Below are positions 1 through 7,750 of a stretch of DNA of 13,935 bases, piece by piece. The stretch is taken from NCBI GenBank assembly GCA_023412455.1, contig JAEYNQ010000112.1, positions 1-13,935 on the forward strand. The letters are read 5' to 3'. The position numbers were made by a program, and so were the translations under genes. This stretch comes from Bacillota bacterium (GTDB lineage Bacteria > Bacillota > Clostridia > Lachnospirales > Cellulosilyticaceae). Numbering within the stretch: position 1 is the stretch's first letter; every line of letters starts with the position of its first letter. The notes under the pieces are model-generated. The model was not told the origin of the DNA. It did no database searches and saw only the letters and a list, made by a program, of their open reading frames with translations.

Positions 1-693
1 GTTATGAATGAAATCAATAAATTAGGACTGCTTCATGGCGAATGTATAACCTGTAATGGAAAAACTGTTGCAGAGAATATTTATGGAAAAATAGTTAAGG
101 ATTATAAAGTGATTAGGAGCGTCCAAAATCCCTATAGTAAGGAAGGTGGAATTGCCATATTAAGAGGCAATCTAGCACCTGATGGATGTGTTGTAAAGCG
201 TTCTGCAGTAGCTGAAAGTATGATGAAACATAAAGGAATGGCGAGAGTCTTTGATGGAGAAGAATCGGCACTTAAGGCCATCTATAGTGGGGAAATACAT
301 AAAGGAGAGGTAGTGGTCATACGTTATGAAGGACCTAAAGGAGGTCCAGGAATGCGTGAAATGCTCAATCCTACATCGGCCATTATGGGAAGTGGTTTAG
401 GGGATTGTGTTGCCTTGATTACTGATGGGCGTTTTTCAGGAGCAACAAGAGGCGCAGCAATCGGTCATGTATCCCCAGAAGCAGCAGTTGGTGGGAATAT
501 TGCCTTGATACTAGAAGGAGATATAATAGAAATCAATATACCAGAGAATAAGATTAATCTATTAGTTACAGATGAAGAACTTGAAAAAAGAAGACAAAAT
601 TGGAAGCCAAAAGCCTCTAGCGCCCAAAAAGGATATTTAGCAAGGTATGCTAAAAGTGTTACTTCCGGATGTAAAGGAGCAGTATTAGAGTAG
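1..693 (+). CDS. ilvD: Dihydroxy-acid dehydratase, C-terminal part (5' end outside window)
   Basis: This is the last 230 codons of IlvD, the Fe-S enzyme that dehydrates 2,3-dihydroxy-3-methylvalerate or -isovalerate to the 2-keto acids of isoleucine, valine and leucine synthesis in the cytoplasm. The family signature is plain: the run GGPGMREMLNPTSAIMGSGL followed by GDCVALITDGRFSGATRG; the Ser of GRFSG, the likely catalytic base, is at 436-438. Full-length IlvD is about 550-570 residues, so roughly the first 60% lies left of the window. The reading frame is open to base 1, so the ATG at 4 is internal, not a start. The gene ends at TAG 691-693. The related edd dehydratase shares the fold, but the C-terminal sequence fits IlvD better. 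Confidence 0.93.
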   Translation, partial: VMNEINKLGLLHGECITCNGKTVAENIYGKIVKDYKVIRSVQNPYSKEGGIAILRGNLAPDGCVVKRSAVAESMMKHKGMARVFDGEESALKAIYSGEIHKGEVVVIRYEGPKGGPGMREMLNPTSAIMGSGLGDCVALITDGRFSGATRGAAIGHVSPEAAVGGNIALILEGDIIEINIPENKINLLVTDEELEKRRQNWKPKASSAQKGYLARYAKSVTSGCKGAVLE

Positions 694-930
694 TGGGAGT
701 ACACTTTCAGTAGAAAAAATGGGTGTTACTCCAAATCCAAGAAAAACGAATATGAGAGAGTAGACATTCTAATGAATAAAAAGAATTAGAGGGAATATGA
801 TGGAGTAGGAAGTCCATAAGAGTGGCTTGAAACCACTTGCAAAGCATAGAATAAGAAATCCGTTATAATGAACAAATGATGTACATAGAGTCAAGGAGTT
901 GTAAAAATAATTGCTAAAATAAGTGTATAA
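694..930. other. Intergenic region between ilvD and the GlcNAc operon
   Basis: No coding sequence was recognised. Two small hairpins are visible: GGAGTACAC (697-705) facing GTGTTACTCC with one bulged T, and GAGTGG/CCACTT around 820-838. Neither is followed by a T-run, so I do not call either an ilvD terminator. A TATAAT at 864-869 has no properly spaced -35. No NagR-type operator or convincing catabolite-repression (cre) site was found. Confidence 0.5.
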
Positions 931-959
931 TTGACAAAATTAGACATAAATGTTATGAT
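931..959 (+). promoter_or_regulatory. Strong sigma-A promoter of the GlcNAc PTS operon
   Basis: There is a consensus -35 TTGACA at 931-936, a 17-bp spacer, and a -10 TATGAT at 954-959 preceded by the extended -10 dinucleotide TG at 951-952. Transcription would start near 966, leaving a leader of about 60 nt before the GTG of the EIIA gene. A small inverted repeat (ACATAA/ATGT, 944-953; CATAA..TTATG, 945-957) overlaps the -10 and could be an operator, but such AT-rich repeats occur by chance. This is the best promoter match in the window and probably drives the whole block to 7096. Confidence 0.8.
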
Positions 960-1029
960 TGTAAAAAAGTTTAAAAATGCTAAATAAGTATATATTTTGC
1001 GTTAAAGGTAAAAAAAGGGGGAAGCTATA

Positions 1030-1518
1030 GTGCTTAGTTTTTTTAGCAAGAAAAAGCAAACGAGCATAGAGGTTATTGGGGCGCCTATTAGAGGTGAAGC
1101 TGTTCCAAGCAGTGAGATTGCAGATCCTACATTTAAGGAAGAATTACTAGGACGTGGGATGGCAATCAAACCAACAGAAGGCAAAGTCTATGCGCCAGTA
1201 GACGGTACAGTAGAAGTGGTATTTGATACCCTTCATGCCATTACATTACGGTCACAATTAGGCGCTGAGGTATTAATTCACGTGGGATTAGATACGGTGA
1301 AGCTTCAGGGTAAATATTTTAATGCCCATGTAAAGGCTGGAGAGGTGGTTCAAAAAGGACAACTCCTTTTAGAATTTGATAGGGAGGGCATTAAGTCAGA
1401 GGGTTATGATACCATCGTGCCCATTGTTATTTGTAATACGGATACATATAAGGAGGTTATTTCTAACACAGGAGCTAAGATAAATCCAGGTGATCCTGTA
1501 TTGGAATTAATCAAATAA
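1030..1518 (+). CDS. crr: PTS system EIIA component, glucose family (crr-like)
   Basis: This is a free-standing EIIA domain of the glucose/GlcNAc PTS family (162 aa). It takes the phosphoryl group from HPr and passes it to the EIIB domain of the permease, in the cytoplasm. The active-site His is H84 in VLIHVGLDTV, and the supporting His is H69; their 15-residue spacing equals that of H75/H90 in E. coli Crr. The start is GTG, supported by AAGGGGG at 1015-1021, 8 bases upstream. The next gene is HPr, and the GlcNAc EIIBC two genes on lacks its own EIIA domain, so this protein very likely serves it, although E. coli NagE carries EIIA fused at its C-terminus. It might also serve other glucose-family permeases elsewhere in the genome. 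Confidence 0.93.
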   Translation: MLSFFSKKKQTSIEVIGAPIRGEAVPSSEIADPTFKEELLGRGMAIKPTEGKVYAPVDGTVEVVFDTLHAITLRSQLGAEVLIHVGLDTVKLQGKYFNAHVKAGEVVQKGQLLLEFDREGIKSEGYDTIVPIVICNTDTYKEVISNTGAKINPGDPVLELIK

Positions 1519-1544
1519 AAAATTTCTTAGAGAGGGAGGTACAT

Positions 1545-1802
1545 ATGCAATCATTTAACTATGTGATTAAAGATGAGTTAGGGATACATGCAAGACCAGC
1601 TGGTCTATTGGTAAAAGAGACAAAAAAATATGCTTGCTCTGTTAAACTCCAATATGGCGAAAAACAAGCAGATGGCAAAAGTGTGCTAGGGGTAATGGCT
1701 TTAGTTGCTAAAAAGGGTCATGAAATCACTGTTATTTGTGATGGTGAAGATGAAGAGGTGGCTATTGAAGCATTAAGAGCATTTTTTAATGCGAGTTTAT
1801 AG
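1545..1802 (+). CDS. ptsH: Phosphocarrier protein HPr
   Basis: HPr (85 aa) carries phosphate from Enzyme I to EIIA. H15 in GIHARPAG is the phosphorylated histidine, with R17 and P18 conserved. S46, in GKSVLGVMAL, matches the serine phosphorylated by HPr kinase in Firmicutes, so this copy could also signal carbon catabolite repression through CcpA (family knowledge; no kinase gene is in the window). Length is the usual 85-88 aa. GGGAGG at 1534-1539 stands 5 bases before the ATG. It follows the EIIA gene by 26 bases and is clearly co-transcribed. Crh, a paralogue, has Gln in place of H15, so this is true HPr. Confidence 0.96.
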   Translation: MQSFNYVIKDELGIHARPAGLLVKETKKYACSVKLQYGEKQADGKSVLGVMALVAKKGHEITVICDGEDEEVAIEALRAFFNASL

Positions 1803-1940
1803 AAATTTGCTGCCAGATATGGGGTGAATTTTTATATAAAACTATTAAGAATGCTAAGTATTTAGTCAGATAAAAGGACTTATAATAGGTGGTTTCTTAA
1901 ATAGTTAAATGATCAATTATATAATGTGGAGGGATTTAGT

Positions 1941-3416
1941 ATGATGAAGTATCTTCAAAAGTTGGGTAAAGCATTAATGCTACCTGTAGCTACTTTACCT
2001 ATATGTGGGCTTTTAATGGGGCTCGGTTATGCACTTTCTCCTGCCACTATGCAAGGTGGAGAAATGGCTGGCTTTGCCAACCTTCTTGGACTTTTTTTAG
2101 TAAAAGCAGGTTCAGCATTAATTGACAACATGGCATTACTTTTTGTAATTGGTGTAGGTGTTGGTATGTCTGAAGATAACGATGGAACTGGTGGTCTTGC
2201 TGCCCTTGCTTCTTGGTTTATGATGACCACACTTTTAAACACAGGATTCGTAACAACGATTATGCCTTCAGTAGCAGATAGTGTAAACAAAACTATTGCA
2301 TTTGATAAGATTGCAAATCCATTTATTGGGATTTTAGCAGGTATTATTGGTTCTACTTGTTATAACAAATTTAAAAATACAAAATTACCAGATTGGTTAG
2401 CCTTCTTTAGTGGCAAACGTTGTGTAGCTATTATTGCAGGTGCTACATCTATTGTTGTATCTGTTATTTTATTATTTGTATGGCCTGTTATTTTTGGTGT
2501 TTTAATTGCCGTTGGACAAGGAATTGCCAAAATGGATGCTGTAGGTGCAGGGATCTATGCCTTCTTAAACCGTTTGTTAATTCCTACAGGATTACACCAT
2601 GCCTTAAACAATGTATTCTGGTTTGATGTCATTGGTCTTGGCGATTTAGCTCACTTCTGGGCAGGGGAAACTTCAGCAGATGTAACATGGTCACTGGGTA
2701 TGTATATGTCAGGCTTCTTCCCTTGTATGATGTTTGGTATACCAGGGGCAGCATTAGCTATGATTCACTGTGCAAAAGATAGTAAGAAAAAAATTGCAAT
2801 GGGTCTTTTAGCATCAGCAGCCGTTTGTTCTTTCGTATGTGGTGTGACAGAACCTTTTGAGTTTGCATTTATGTTCCTAGCACCAGCATTATATGTTGTA
2901 TATGCACTTTTATATGGTATCTTTACTTTTATTGTATGTTTAGTTGGTTTCCGTGCTGGATTCTGTTTCTCAGGTGGAGCAACAGACTTAGTATTTTCAG
3001 CGTCACTTCCAGCTGCAAACAACACTTGGATGATTATTCCTTTAGGCATTGCAGCATTTGCTGTCTTCTACTTTGTATTCCGTTTTGCTATACTTAAGTG
3101 GGATTTAAAAACACCTGGTCGTGAAGATGACGAGGAAGAAACTGAAAAACAAGTAGTCCTTTCTAATAATGATTTTACAGAAGTAGCTAGAATCATCCTA
3201 GAAGGTATTGGTGGAAAAGAAAATGTCGCTTCAATCGATAACTGTATAACTAGACTTCGTATAGAAGTTAAAGATAATACTGCTGTAAATGAAAAACTTA
3301 TTAAATCAGCAGGTGTTTCTGGTGTTATTAGACCTGGTAAAACAAGCGTACAAGTTGTTGTAGGTACAAAAGTACAGTTTGTGGCAGATGAATTTAAAAA
3401 GCTTTGTAAGAAATAA
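1941..3416 (+). CDS. nagE: PTS N-acetylglucosamine-specific EIIBC permease
   Basis: This membrane permease imports and phosphorylates N-acetylglucosamine, yielding GlcNAc-6-P. Residues about 1-380 form the multi-spanning EIIC domain, with the family motifs NPFIGI, LLIPTGLHHALN, SGFFPCMMFGIPGAALAM and GVTEPFEF. After a short acidic linker (GREDDEEE) comes EIIB, with its phosphorylated Cys435 in NCITRLR. LIPTGLHxxLN, the AGE stretch and the SGFFP segment resemble E. coli NagE more than PtsG, hence GlcNAc rather than glucose. EIIA is absent and is supplied by the separate gene at 1030. I place the start at ATG 1941: GGAGGG (1928-1933) lies 7 bases before it, whereas an in-frame GTG at 1926 would overlap the binding site. 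The product is 491 aa. A 138-bp gap separates it from ptsH, without a clear promoter. Confidence 0.92.
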   Translation: MMKYLQKLGKALMLPVATLPICGLLMGLGYALSPATMQGGEMAGFANLLGLFLVKAGSALIDNMALLFVIGVGVGMSEDNDGTGGLAALASWFMMTTLLNTGFVTTIMPSVADSVNKTIAFDKIANPFIGILAGIIGSTCYNKFKNTKLPDWLAFFSGKRCVAIIAGATSIVVSVILLFVWPVIFGVLIAVGQGIAKMDAVGAGIYAFLNRLLIPTGLHHALNNVFWFDVIGLGDLAHFWAGETSADVTWSLGMYMSGFFPCMMFGIPGAALAMIHCAKDSKKKIAMGLLASAAVCSFVCGVTEPFEFAFMFLAPALYVVYALLYGIFTFIVCLVGFRAGFCFSGGATDLVFSASLPAANNTWMIIPLGIAAFAVFYFVFRFAILKWDLKTPGREDDEEETEKQVVLSNNDFTEVARIILEGIGGKENVASIDNCITRLRIEVKDNTAVNEKLIKSAGVSGVIRPGKTSVQVVVGTKVQFVADEFKKLCKK

Positions 3417-3446
3417 AAGATTGTTTTGCCAATAATGTACTTGATT

Positions 3447-3476
3447 AGGGATGCCATTTATGGTATCCCTTTTATT
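3447..3476 (+). terminator. Intra-operon hairpin terminator after nagE
   Basis: Stem AGGGATGCC (3447-3455) pairs with GGTATCCCT (3462-3470) over 9 bp including one G-U, with a 6-nt loop and then TTTATT. The T-tract is short and interrupted, so partial read-through is likely. It sits between the uptake genes and nagB, and no strong promoter follows it. Confidence 0.75.
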
Positions 3477-3517
3477 AAGTAGCCTCATTTTATATACAAA
3501 CTAAGGAGGAAGTAATC

Positions 3518-4255
3518 ATGAGAATATACTGTGGTGAAGACTATAAAGCAATGAGCCGTAAGGCAGCAAACATTATTTCTGCACAAATTATTTTAAAGCC
3601 AGATTGTGTATTAGGCTTGGCAACGGGCTCTACACCCATTGGGACTTATAATCAATTAATAGAGTGGTATAATAAAGGAGACTTAGATTTTTCAACAGTT
3701 ACAACGGTTAATTTAGATGAATATAAAGGCATATCAGGCGATAACCCACAAAGCTATCGTTACTTTATGAACGAACATTTATTTTCTAAGGTAAATATAG
3801 ATTTAGCACGTACCTTTGTGCCAGATGGAATGGAAGAAGATTCAAAAAAAGCATGCAAAGATTATGATACAATCATTCATAAGACAGGTGGTATTGATTT
3901 ACAGCTTTTAGGCATAGGGCATAATGGACATATTGGTTTTAATGAACCAGGTGGTGCATTTGAAAAAGCAACCCATTGTATTCAATTATCGGAACGTACC
4001 ATTGAAGCCAATAAACGTTTCTTTGAGAAGGAAGAAGATGTACCAAGAGAGGCCTATACAATGGGGATTAAAAATATTATGCAAGCTAAAAAAATAGTCT
4101 TGGTTGTAGCAGGAGAAGATAAAGCAGATATTGTAGTCAAAGCTTTTGCTGGACCTGTAACACCAGAAGTACCTGCTTCAGTATTACAATTACATAATGA
4201 TGTTTGCCTAGTGGGTGATACAGCAGCACTTAGTAAATTGATGGCACTACTATAA
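3518..4255 (+). CDS. nagB: Glucosamine-6-phosphate deaminase
   Basis: NagB converts glucosamine-6-P to fructose-6-P and ammonia, the last step of GlcNAc use before glycolysis. Visible motifs are the phosphate-binding ATGSTP (35-40), LDEY with catalytic Asp67, and GIGHNGHIGFNEP with His138 and Glu143, corresponding to D72, H143 and E148 of E. coli. Asn136 stands where E. coli has Asp141, as in Bacillus-type enzymes. At 245 aa it is the short form; E. coli NagB is 266 aa and allosteric. Known short NagBs are not GlcNAc-6-P activated (family knowledge). AAGGAGG at 3503-3509 lies 8 bases before the ATG. 6-phosphogluconolactonase is related but lacks this motif set. Confidence 0.96.
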   Translation: MRIYCGEDYKAMSRKAANIISAQIILKPDCVLGLATGSTPIGTYNQLIEWYNKGDLDFSTVTTVNLDEYKGISGDNPQSYRYFMNEHLFSKVNIDLARTFVPDGMEEDSKKACKDYDTIIHKTGGIDLQLLGIGHNGHIGFNEPGGAFEKATHCIQLSERTIEANKRFFEKEEDVPREAYTMGIKNIMQAKKIVLVVAGEDKADIVVKAFAGPVTPEVPASVLQLHNDVCLVGDTAALSKLMALL

Positions 4256-4281
4256 TTTACATGAGAGACGGGAGGAACAAA

Positions 4282-5412
4282 ATGATTATAAAAAATGGAC
4301 TTATTTTTCAAAAGGAAGGGAGTTTCAAGCAAGGGGATTTACATATTCAAGGAGAATATATTGTTAAACAAGAAGAAAATATAAAAGACGAAAATGTCAT
4401 TGACGCTGAGGGGCTATATGTTATTCCAGGACTTATAGACATTCATTTTCACGGATGTGTAGGTTATGATTTTTGTGATGGTACAAGTGAAGCTTTAGAA
4501 AAGATTGCCTACTATCAAGCCCAAAATGGTATATTAGCCATTTGCCCAGCTTCTATGACTTTTTCAGAGGAACATTTAGCAGCTATTTTTGAAAATGCTG
4601 CCAACTATCAAGGAGAAAAAGGTGCCAGTTTAGTGGGTATTAATATGGAAGGCCCTTTTATTAGCATGGAAAAGAAGGGTGCTCAAAATGGTACATTTAT
4701 TCATAAACTAGATGCGGACATGTTTTTAAGATTACAAGAAAAAGCCAAGGGTATGATCAAACTCGTGGATATTGCACCAGAAGTAGAAGGGGCAATGGCA
4801 TTTATTGAAGAGGTAGGTGAAAAGGTTACTGTATCTCTTGCCCACACAGCAGCAGATTATGATACCTCCATAAAAGCCTTTGAAAAAGGGGCAAAGCATG
4901 TCACTCATTTGTATAATGCTATGCCAGCTTATTCCCATAGAGCACCAGGGGTAATAGGAGCAGCTTGTGATGAAGAAAAAGTGATGGTAGAGCTCATAAC
5001 AGATGGTATACATAGTCATCCAGCTGTGGTGCGCACCACCTTTAAAATGTTTGGAGAGGATCGCATCGTACTGATTAGTGATAGTATGATGGCTTGTGGT
5101 CTCAAAGATGGACAATATGAGCTGGGGGGACAAGCAGTAACTGTCCGTGGCCATTTAGCTACTTTGACAGAAGGTGGAGCAATTGCCGGTTCTGTCACAA
5201 ACTTGATGGATTGTATGCGAAATGCCGTTTTGAATATGGGTGTGCCACTTACTAGTGCAATTAAGTGTGCCACAGTTAATCCAGCAAAAGCAATAGGTAT
5301 TTCGGAGCGTTATGGTAGTTTGGAAGAAGGCAAATTGGCCAATGTTATCTTATTAAATAAGGATTTAGAGATTTGCTATATTATTAAAGAGGGCAAAATC
5401 TTTAAAAGCTAG
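4282..5412 (+). CDS. nagA: N-acetylglucosamine-6-phosphate deacetylase
   Basis: NagA removes acetate from GlcNAc-6-P to give glucosamine-6-P for NagB; it is a cytoplasmic, metal-dependent amidohydrolase (TIM barrel). Seen are the HxH pair H55/H57 in DIHFHG, metal ligand E123 in NMEGPF, H188 in SLAHT, H209 in THLYNAMP, the DGIHSHP loop (241-247), and catalytic D267 in LISDSM. I start it at ATG 4282: GGGAGG at 4270-4275 is 6 bases upstream, whereas the ATG at 4261 lies upstream of that binding site. The product is 376 aa, normal for the family. It follows nagB by 26 bases and precedes ptsI by 34, so the three are tightly linked. Confidence 0.96.
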   Translation: MIIKNGLIFQKEGSFKQGDLHIQGEYIVKQEENIKDENVIDAEGLYVIPGLIDIHFHGCVGYDFCDGTSEALEKIAYYQAQNGILAICPASMTFSEEHLAAIFENAANYQGEKGASLVGINMEGPFISMEKKGAQNGTFIHKLDADMFLRLQEKAKGMIKLVDIAPEVEGAMAFIEEVGEKVTVSLAHTAADYDTSIKAFEKGAKHVTHLYNAMPAYSHRAPGVIGAACDEEKVMVELITDGIHSHPAVVRTTFKMFGEDRIVLISDSMMACGLKDGQYELGGQAVTVRGHLATLTEGGAIAGSVTNLMDCMRNAVLNMGVPLTSAIKCATVNPAKAIGISERYGSLEEGKLANVILLNKDLEICYIIKEGKIFKS

Positions 5413-5446
5413 AATAAGTGGATAGAGAGACAGGGGAGATATAAGC

Positions 5447-7096
5447 ATGAAAAGGATAGGTAAAACAGTTTGTGATGGGATAGCGATGGGCCCTATGGTG
5501 GTGCTTAAGAAAAAAGACACTCCCATCCAAAGAAGTAGCGTATTAGATGTGAAAGCAGAACTTGTAAGTTTTGAAAAAAGTATAGAAACAGCTAAGAAGC
5601 AACTTCAAGAGTTGTATGGTAAAGCCCTAGTTGAAGTGGGCGAAGAACATGCAGCTATTTTTGAAGTCCATCAAATGATGTTAGAGGATGATAGCTATAT
5701 AGAAGAAATACAGGCCTTAATTGAAACAGAAGCTGTAAATGCCCCTTATGCTATAGAAACAATAGGCAATCAATTTGCCGACATATTTGCCAATATGGAT
5801 GATGAATATATGAAGGCCCGTTCAGTAGATATTAAGGATGTTTCTAATCGATTGGTTAGAATACTTTTAGGTCAGGAAGAAGCCCATTTAGCAGATAGTG
5901 AGCCATCGATTATTGTAGCTGAGGATTTAACCCCCAGTGAAACGGTGCAAATGGATAAAAAGAAAATACTTGCATTTGTAACCAAACTTGGCTCCAGTAA
6001 TTCTCACACAGCTATTTTAGCACGCATGATGAACATTCCCGCATTAATTGGCGTTCCTATAGATTTAGAGGGCTTAGTAAGTGGCGAATTAGCCATTGTA
6101 GATGGTATGAGTGGGGCATTTATTACAAACCCAACGAGGGAAGAATGTGAAGTAGCCAATGCTAAAATAAAAGAAGAACAAGAAAAACAAAGGTTATTAC
6201 AAGCCATGAAAGGGCAAGAAACGATTACACGTGATGGTAGGAAGATCGAACTATGTGCTAACATTGGAAGTGTAGCAGATATAGAACAAGTATTAGAAAA
6301 TGATGCAGAAGGAATTGGCTTATTTAGAAGTGAATTCTTATATCTTGAAAAGAACCAATTACCAACAGAAGAAGAGCAGTTTATAGCCTACCGTAAAGTG
6401 GTAGAGACAATGGCTGGTAAAAGAGTGATTATCCGTACACTCGATATAGGTGCAGATAAACAAGTCGATTATCTTGGCTTAGGACATGAGGAGAATCCAG
6501 CACTTGGTTACCGTGCTATTCGCATTTGCTTATCACAACCAGAAATCTTTAAAACCCAATTACGTGCACTACTTCGTGCAGCGGTATATGGGAATTTAGC
6601 AGTCATGTATCCGATGATTACTTCTACAAAAGAAGTGGAGCAGATCTACAAAATTGTTGAGGAAGTGAAGCAAGAACTTGAAGCAGAAGGCATACCCTAT
6701 GCGACGCCAAAACAAGGGATTATGATTGAAACACCAGCTGCCGTTATGATGAGTGATGAACTGGCTAAAAGGGTAGAGTTCTTTAGTATTGGGACCAATG
6801 ATTTAAGTCAGTATACACTTGCCATAGACAGGCAAAATGAGAAGTTAGAAAGCTTCTATGATGCCCATCATCCAGCTATTTTAAAAATGATTGAAATGGT
6901 AACCAGTAATGCCCACAAAAATGGTATATGGGTAGGTATTTGTGGAGAACTAGGCGCAGATAGTGCCTTAACAGAGACCTTTTTACAGATAGGTGTGGAT
7001 GAATTATCAGTAGCACCAGGAATGATTTTAAAACTAAGAGAGAAAATTAGGACGCTGTCCGTTAGTGAGATGAAGCAAAGCGGAGCCTTGCGGTAG
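5447..7096 (+). CDS. ptsI: PTS Enzyme I (PEP-protein phosphotransferase)
   Basis: Enzyme I autophosphorylates from PEP and charges HPr, starting the phosphotransfer chain. The N-terminal domain carries the phosphorylated His187 in GSSNSHTAILAR (E. coli H189). The C-terminal PEP-binding barrel shows IRTLDIGADK with R330 (E. coli R332), ENPALGYRAIR, IGTNDLSQY and active-site Cys499 in GICGELGAD. Length is 549 aa, slightly short of the usual 570-575 but with every active residue present. The binding site AGGGGAG (5432-5438) is 8 bases before the ATG. ptsI usually sits beside ptsH; here four genes separate the start of ptsH from ptsI, and both lie inside a substrate-specific operon, implying shared induction with GlcNAc use. 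Confidence 0.96.
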   Translation: MKRIGKTVCDGIAMGPMVVLKKKDTPIQRSSVLDVKAELVSFEKSIETAKKQLQELYGKALVEVGEEHAAIFEVHQMMLEDDSYIEEIQALIETEAVNAPYAIETIGNQFADIFANMDDEYMKARSVDIKDVSNRLVRILLGQEEAHLADSEPSIIVAEDLTPSETVQMDKKKILAFVTKLGSSNSHTAILARMMNIPALIGVPIDLEGLVSGELAIVDGMSGAFITNPTREECEVANAKIKEEQEKQRLLQAMKGQETITRDGRKIELCANIGSVADIEQVLENDAEGIGLFRSEFLYLEKNQLPTEEEQFIAYRKVVETMAGKRVIIRTLDIGADKQVDYLGLGHEENPALGYRAIRICLSQPEIFKTQLRALLRAAVYGNLAVMYPMITSTKEVEQIYKIVEEVKQELEAEGIPYATPKQGIMIETPAAVMMSDELAKRVEFFSIGTNDLSQYTLAIDRQNEKLESFYDAHHPAILKMIEMVTSNAHKNGIWVGICGELGADSALTETFLQIGVDELSVAPGMILKLREKIRTLSVSEMKQSGALR

Positions 7097-7170
7097 CACG
7101 ACGGACTACCCCAGTAACCTTGCATTAGGTTTTTAAGTAACTAACTATCAAGAGATACTTCAATATTTCA

Positions 7171-7212
7171 CCCCATAGGTCTTGAAAAGACAAGGCCTAT
7201 GGGGCTTTTTTT
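7171..7212 (+). terminator. Strong rho-independent terminator after ptsI
   Basis: A 14-bp stem (7171-7184 with 7191-7204, one G-U) is closed by a 6-nt AAAAGA loop and followed by T7 at 7206-7212. It marks the end of the GlcNAc operon. Read from the minus strand the hairpin persists but no T-run follows. A weaker hairpin, AACCT/AGGTT followed by TTT, lies upstream at 7116-7134. Confidence 0.95.
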
Positions 7213-7237
7213 ATGAAAGGTATCATCTAACATCCGC

Positions 7238-7434
7238 AAGAGTCATTCTACCTTCCGGCTACGAGTCCTCGAATTTAGAAAAATCTAGGCTCACCCCTAC
7301 AGGCTAACAGGGCAAACTCACCTCAAGAAGAGCACTTGAGGTTCAAACAGCTGCCCTTAAAACCAGCCTATAGGGCTTCACCAAGATTTTTTGCTAAATT
7401 CTGCGGAGGCAGACCTGCAGGTAGAATGACTCTT
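7238..7434 (-). ncRNA. Structured non-coding RNA, about 200 nt; possible raiA-motif RNA
   Basis: Nested complementary segments span this whole gene-free stretch: P1, 16 perfect pairs (7238-7253 with 7419-7434); CCTC 7267-7270 with 7406-7409; 7271-7278 with 7394-7401; 7279-7286 with 7384-7391; 7295-7305 with 7365-7375 (11 positions, one non-WC); AGGGCA 7309-7314 with 7352-7357; and an apical 8-bp stem 7320-7327/7335-7342 with a 7-nt loop. The one imperfect pair in the fourth helix (C7300/A7370) is C-A on plus but G-U on minus. An extended -10 (TG-T-TATACT, minus, 7464 down to 7456) lies just upstream of the minus copy, whereas only 25 bp separate P1 from the ptsI terminator on plus. Hence minus is favoured. 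Length and complexity fit the raiA motif of Firmicutes; that identity is inference from memory. No protein-coding signal is seen here. Confidence 0.65.
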
Positions 7435-7455
7435 ATTGGGCTTCGGGGTAATGAG

Positions 7456-7464
7456 AGTATAACA
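7456..7464 (-). promoter_or_regulatory. Extended -10 promoter candidate for the structured RNA
   Basis: Read on the minus strand: TG (7464-7463), T, then TATACT (7461-7456). No good -35 lies 16-18 bp upstream. A start near 7449 would put the 5' end about 15 nt before the closing helix of the structured RNA. Confidence 0.45.
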
Positions 7465-7576
7465 AAATTAAACGTAAATTATGATGGGAGAATAACAATT
7501 TGTACTTTGACATGACAAAATAGGACATATATTTTTAGATGAATATGCTATTCTATTAATTAAGAAATTGAGGAGG

Positions 7577-7750
7577 ATGTGGAAACAATTCTATGCCCAG
7601 AAGGTAGCAAAAGAGGAATTCTATGCTCTTGTAAAAGAAGTATTAGGGGTGGACGAAGAACATATTTTTGAATTTTTTGGGTCAGCAGAACATCCAATTT
7701 TGTATACGGATTGTAGATGCCATCATTTTCCTCTGTTTTTATCAGATTAG
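7577..7750 (+). CDS. Small hypothetical protein, probably a truncated or frameshifted remnant
   Basis: This 57-codon ORF starts MWKQFYAQKVAKEEF and contains an amphipathic helical stretch to about residue 35. I do not recognise the family. The AGGAGG at 7571-7576 directly abuts the ATG at 7577, too close for efficient use; an alternative TTG at 7568 would itself overlap the site. The last dozen residues (DCRCHHFPLFLSD) look unlike a natural C-terminus. A second frame from about 7717 reads MPSFSSVFIRLDKLGE and stops at 7785, so a frameshift near 7700-7720 would give a protein of about 70 aa. Upstream, TTGACA at 7507-7512 with weak -10 TATTTT at 7530-7535 is a possible promoter. It precedes a SUKH-type gene, so an eroded immunity gene is plausible but unproven. 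Confidence 0.35.
   Translation: MWKQFYAQKVAKEEFYALVKEVLGVDEEHIFEFFGSAEHPILYTDCRCHHFPLFLSD

Noticed and set aside
465..704. Minus-strand open frame over the ilvD end
   Set aside because: It is antisense to a strongly conserved IlvD region, low in complexity and without a binding site; similar shadow frames lie opposite nagE, nagA, ptsI and the lipoprotein gene.
855..870. TATAAT at 864-869 as a second promoter
   Set aside because: The nearest -35-like element (TTGCAA at 837-842) is 21 bp away, beyond usable spacing.
1803..1940. Separate promoter ahead of nagE (TATAAT at 1881 and at 1920)
   Set aside because: Neither has a recognisable -35 at 16-18 bp, and the second abuts the ribosome binding site.
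7238..7434. Inverted repeats as ends of a MITE or insertion sequence
   Set aside because: The complementarity is nested across the entire segment rather than confined to termini, and no target-site duplication is visible, so a folded RNA fits better.
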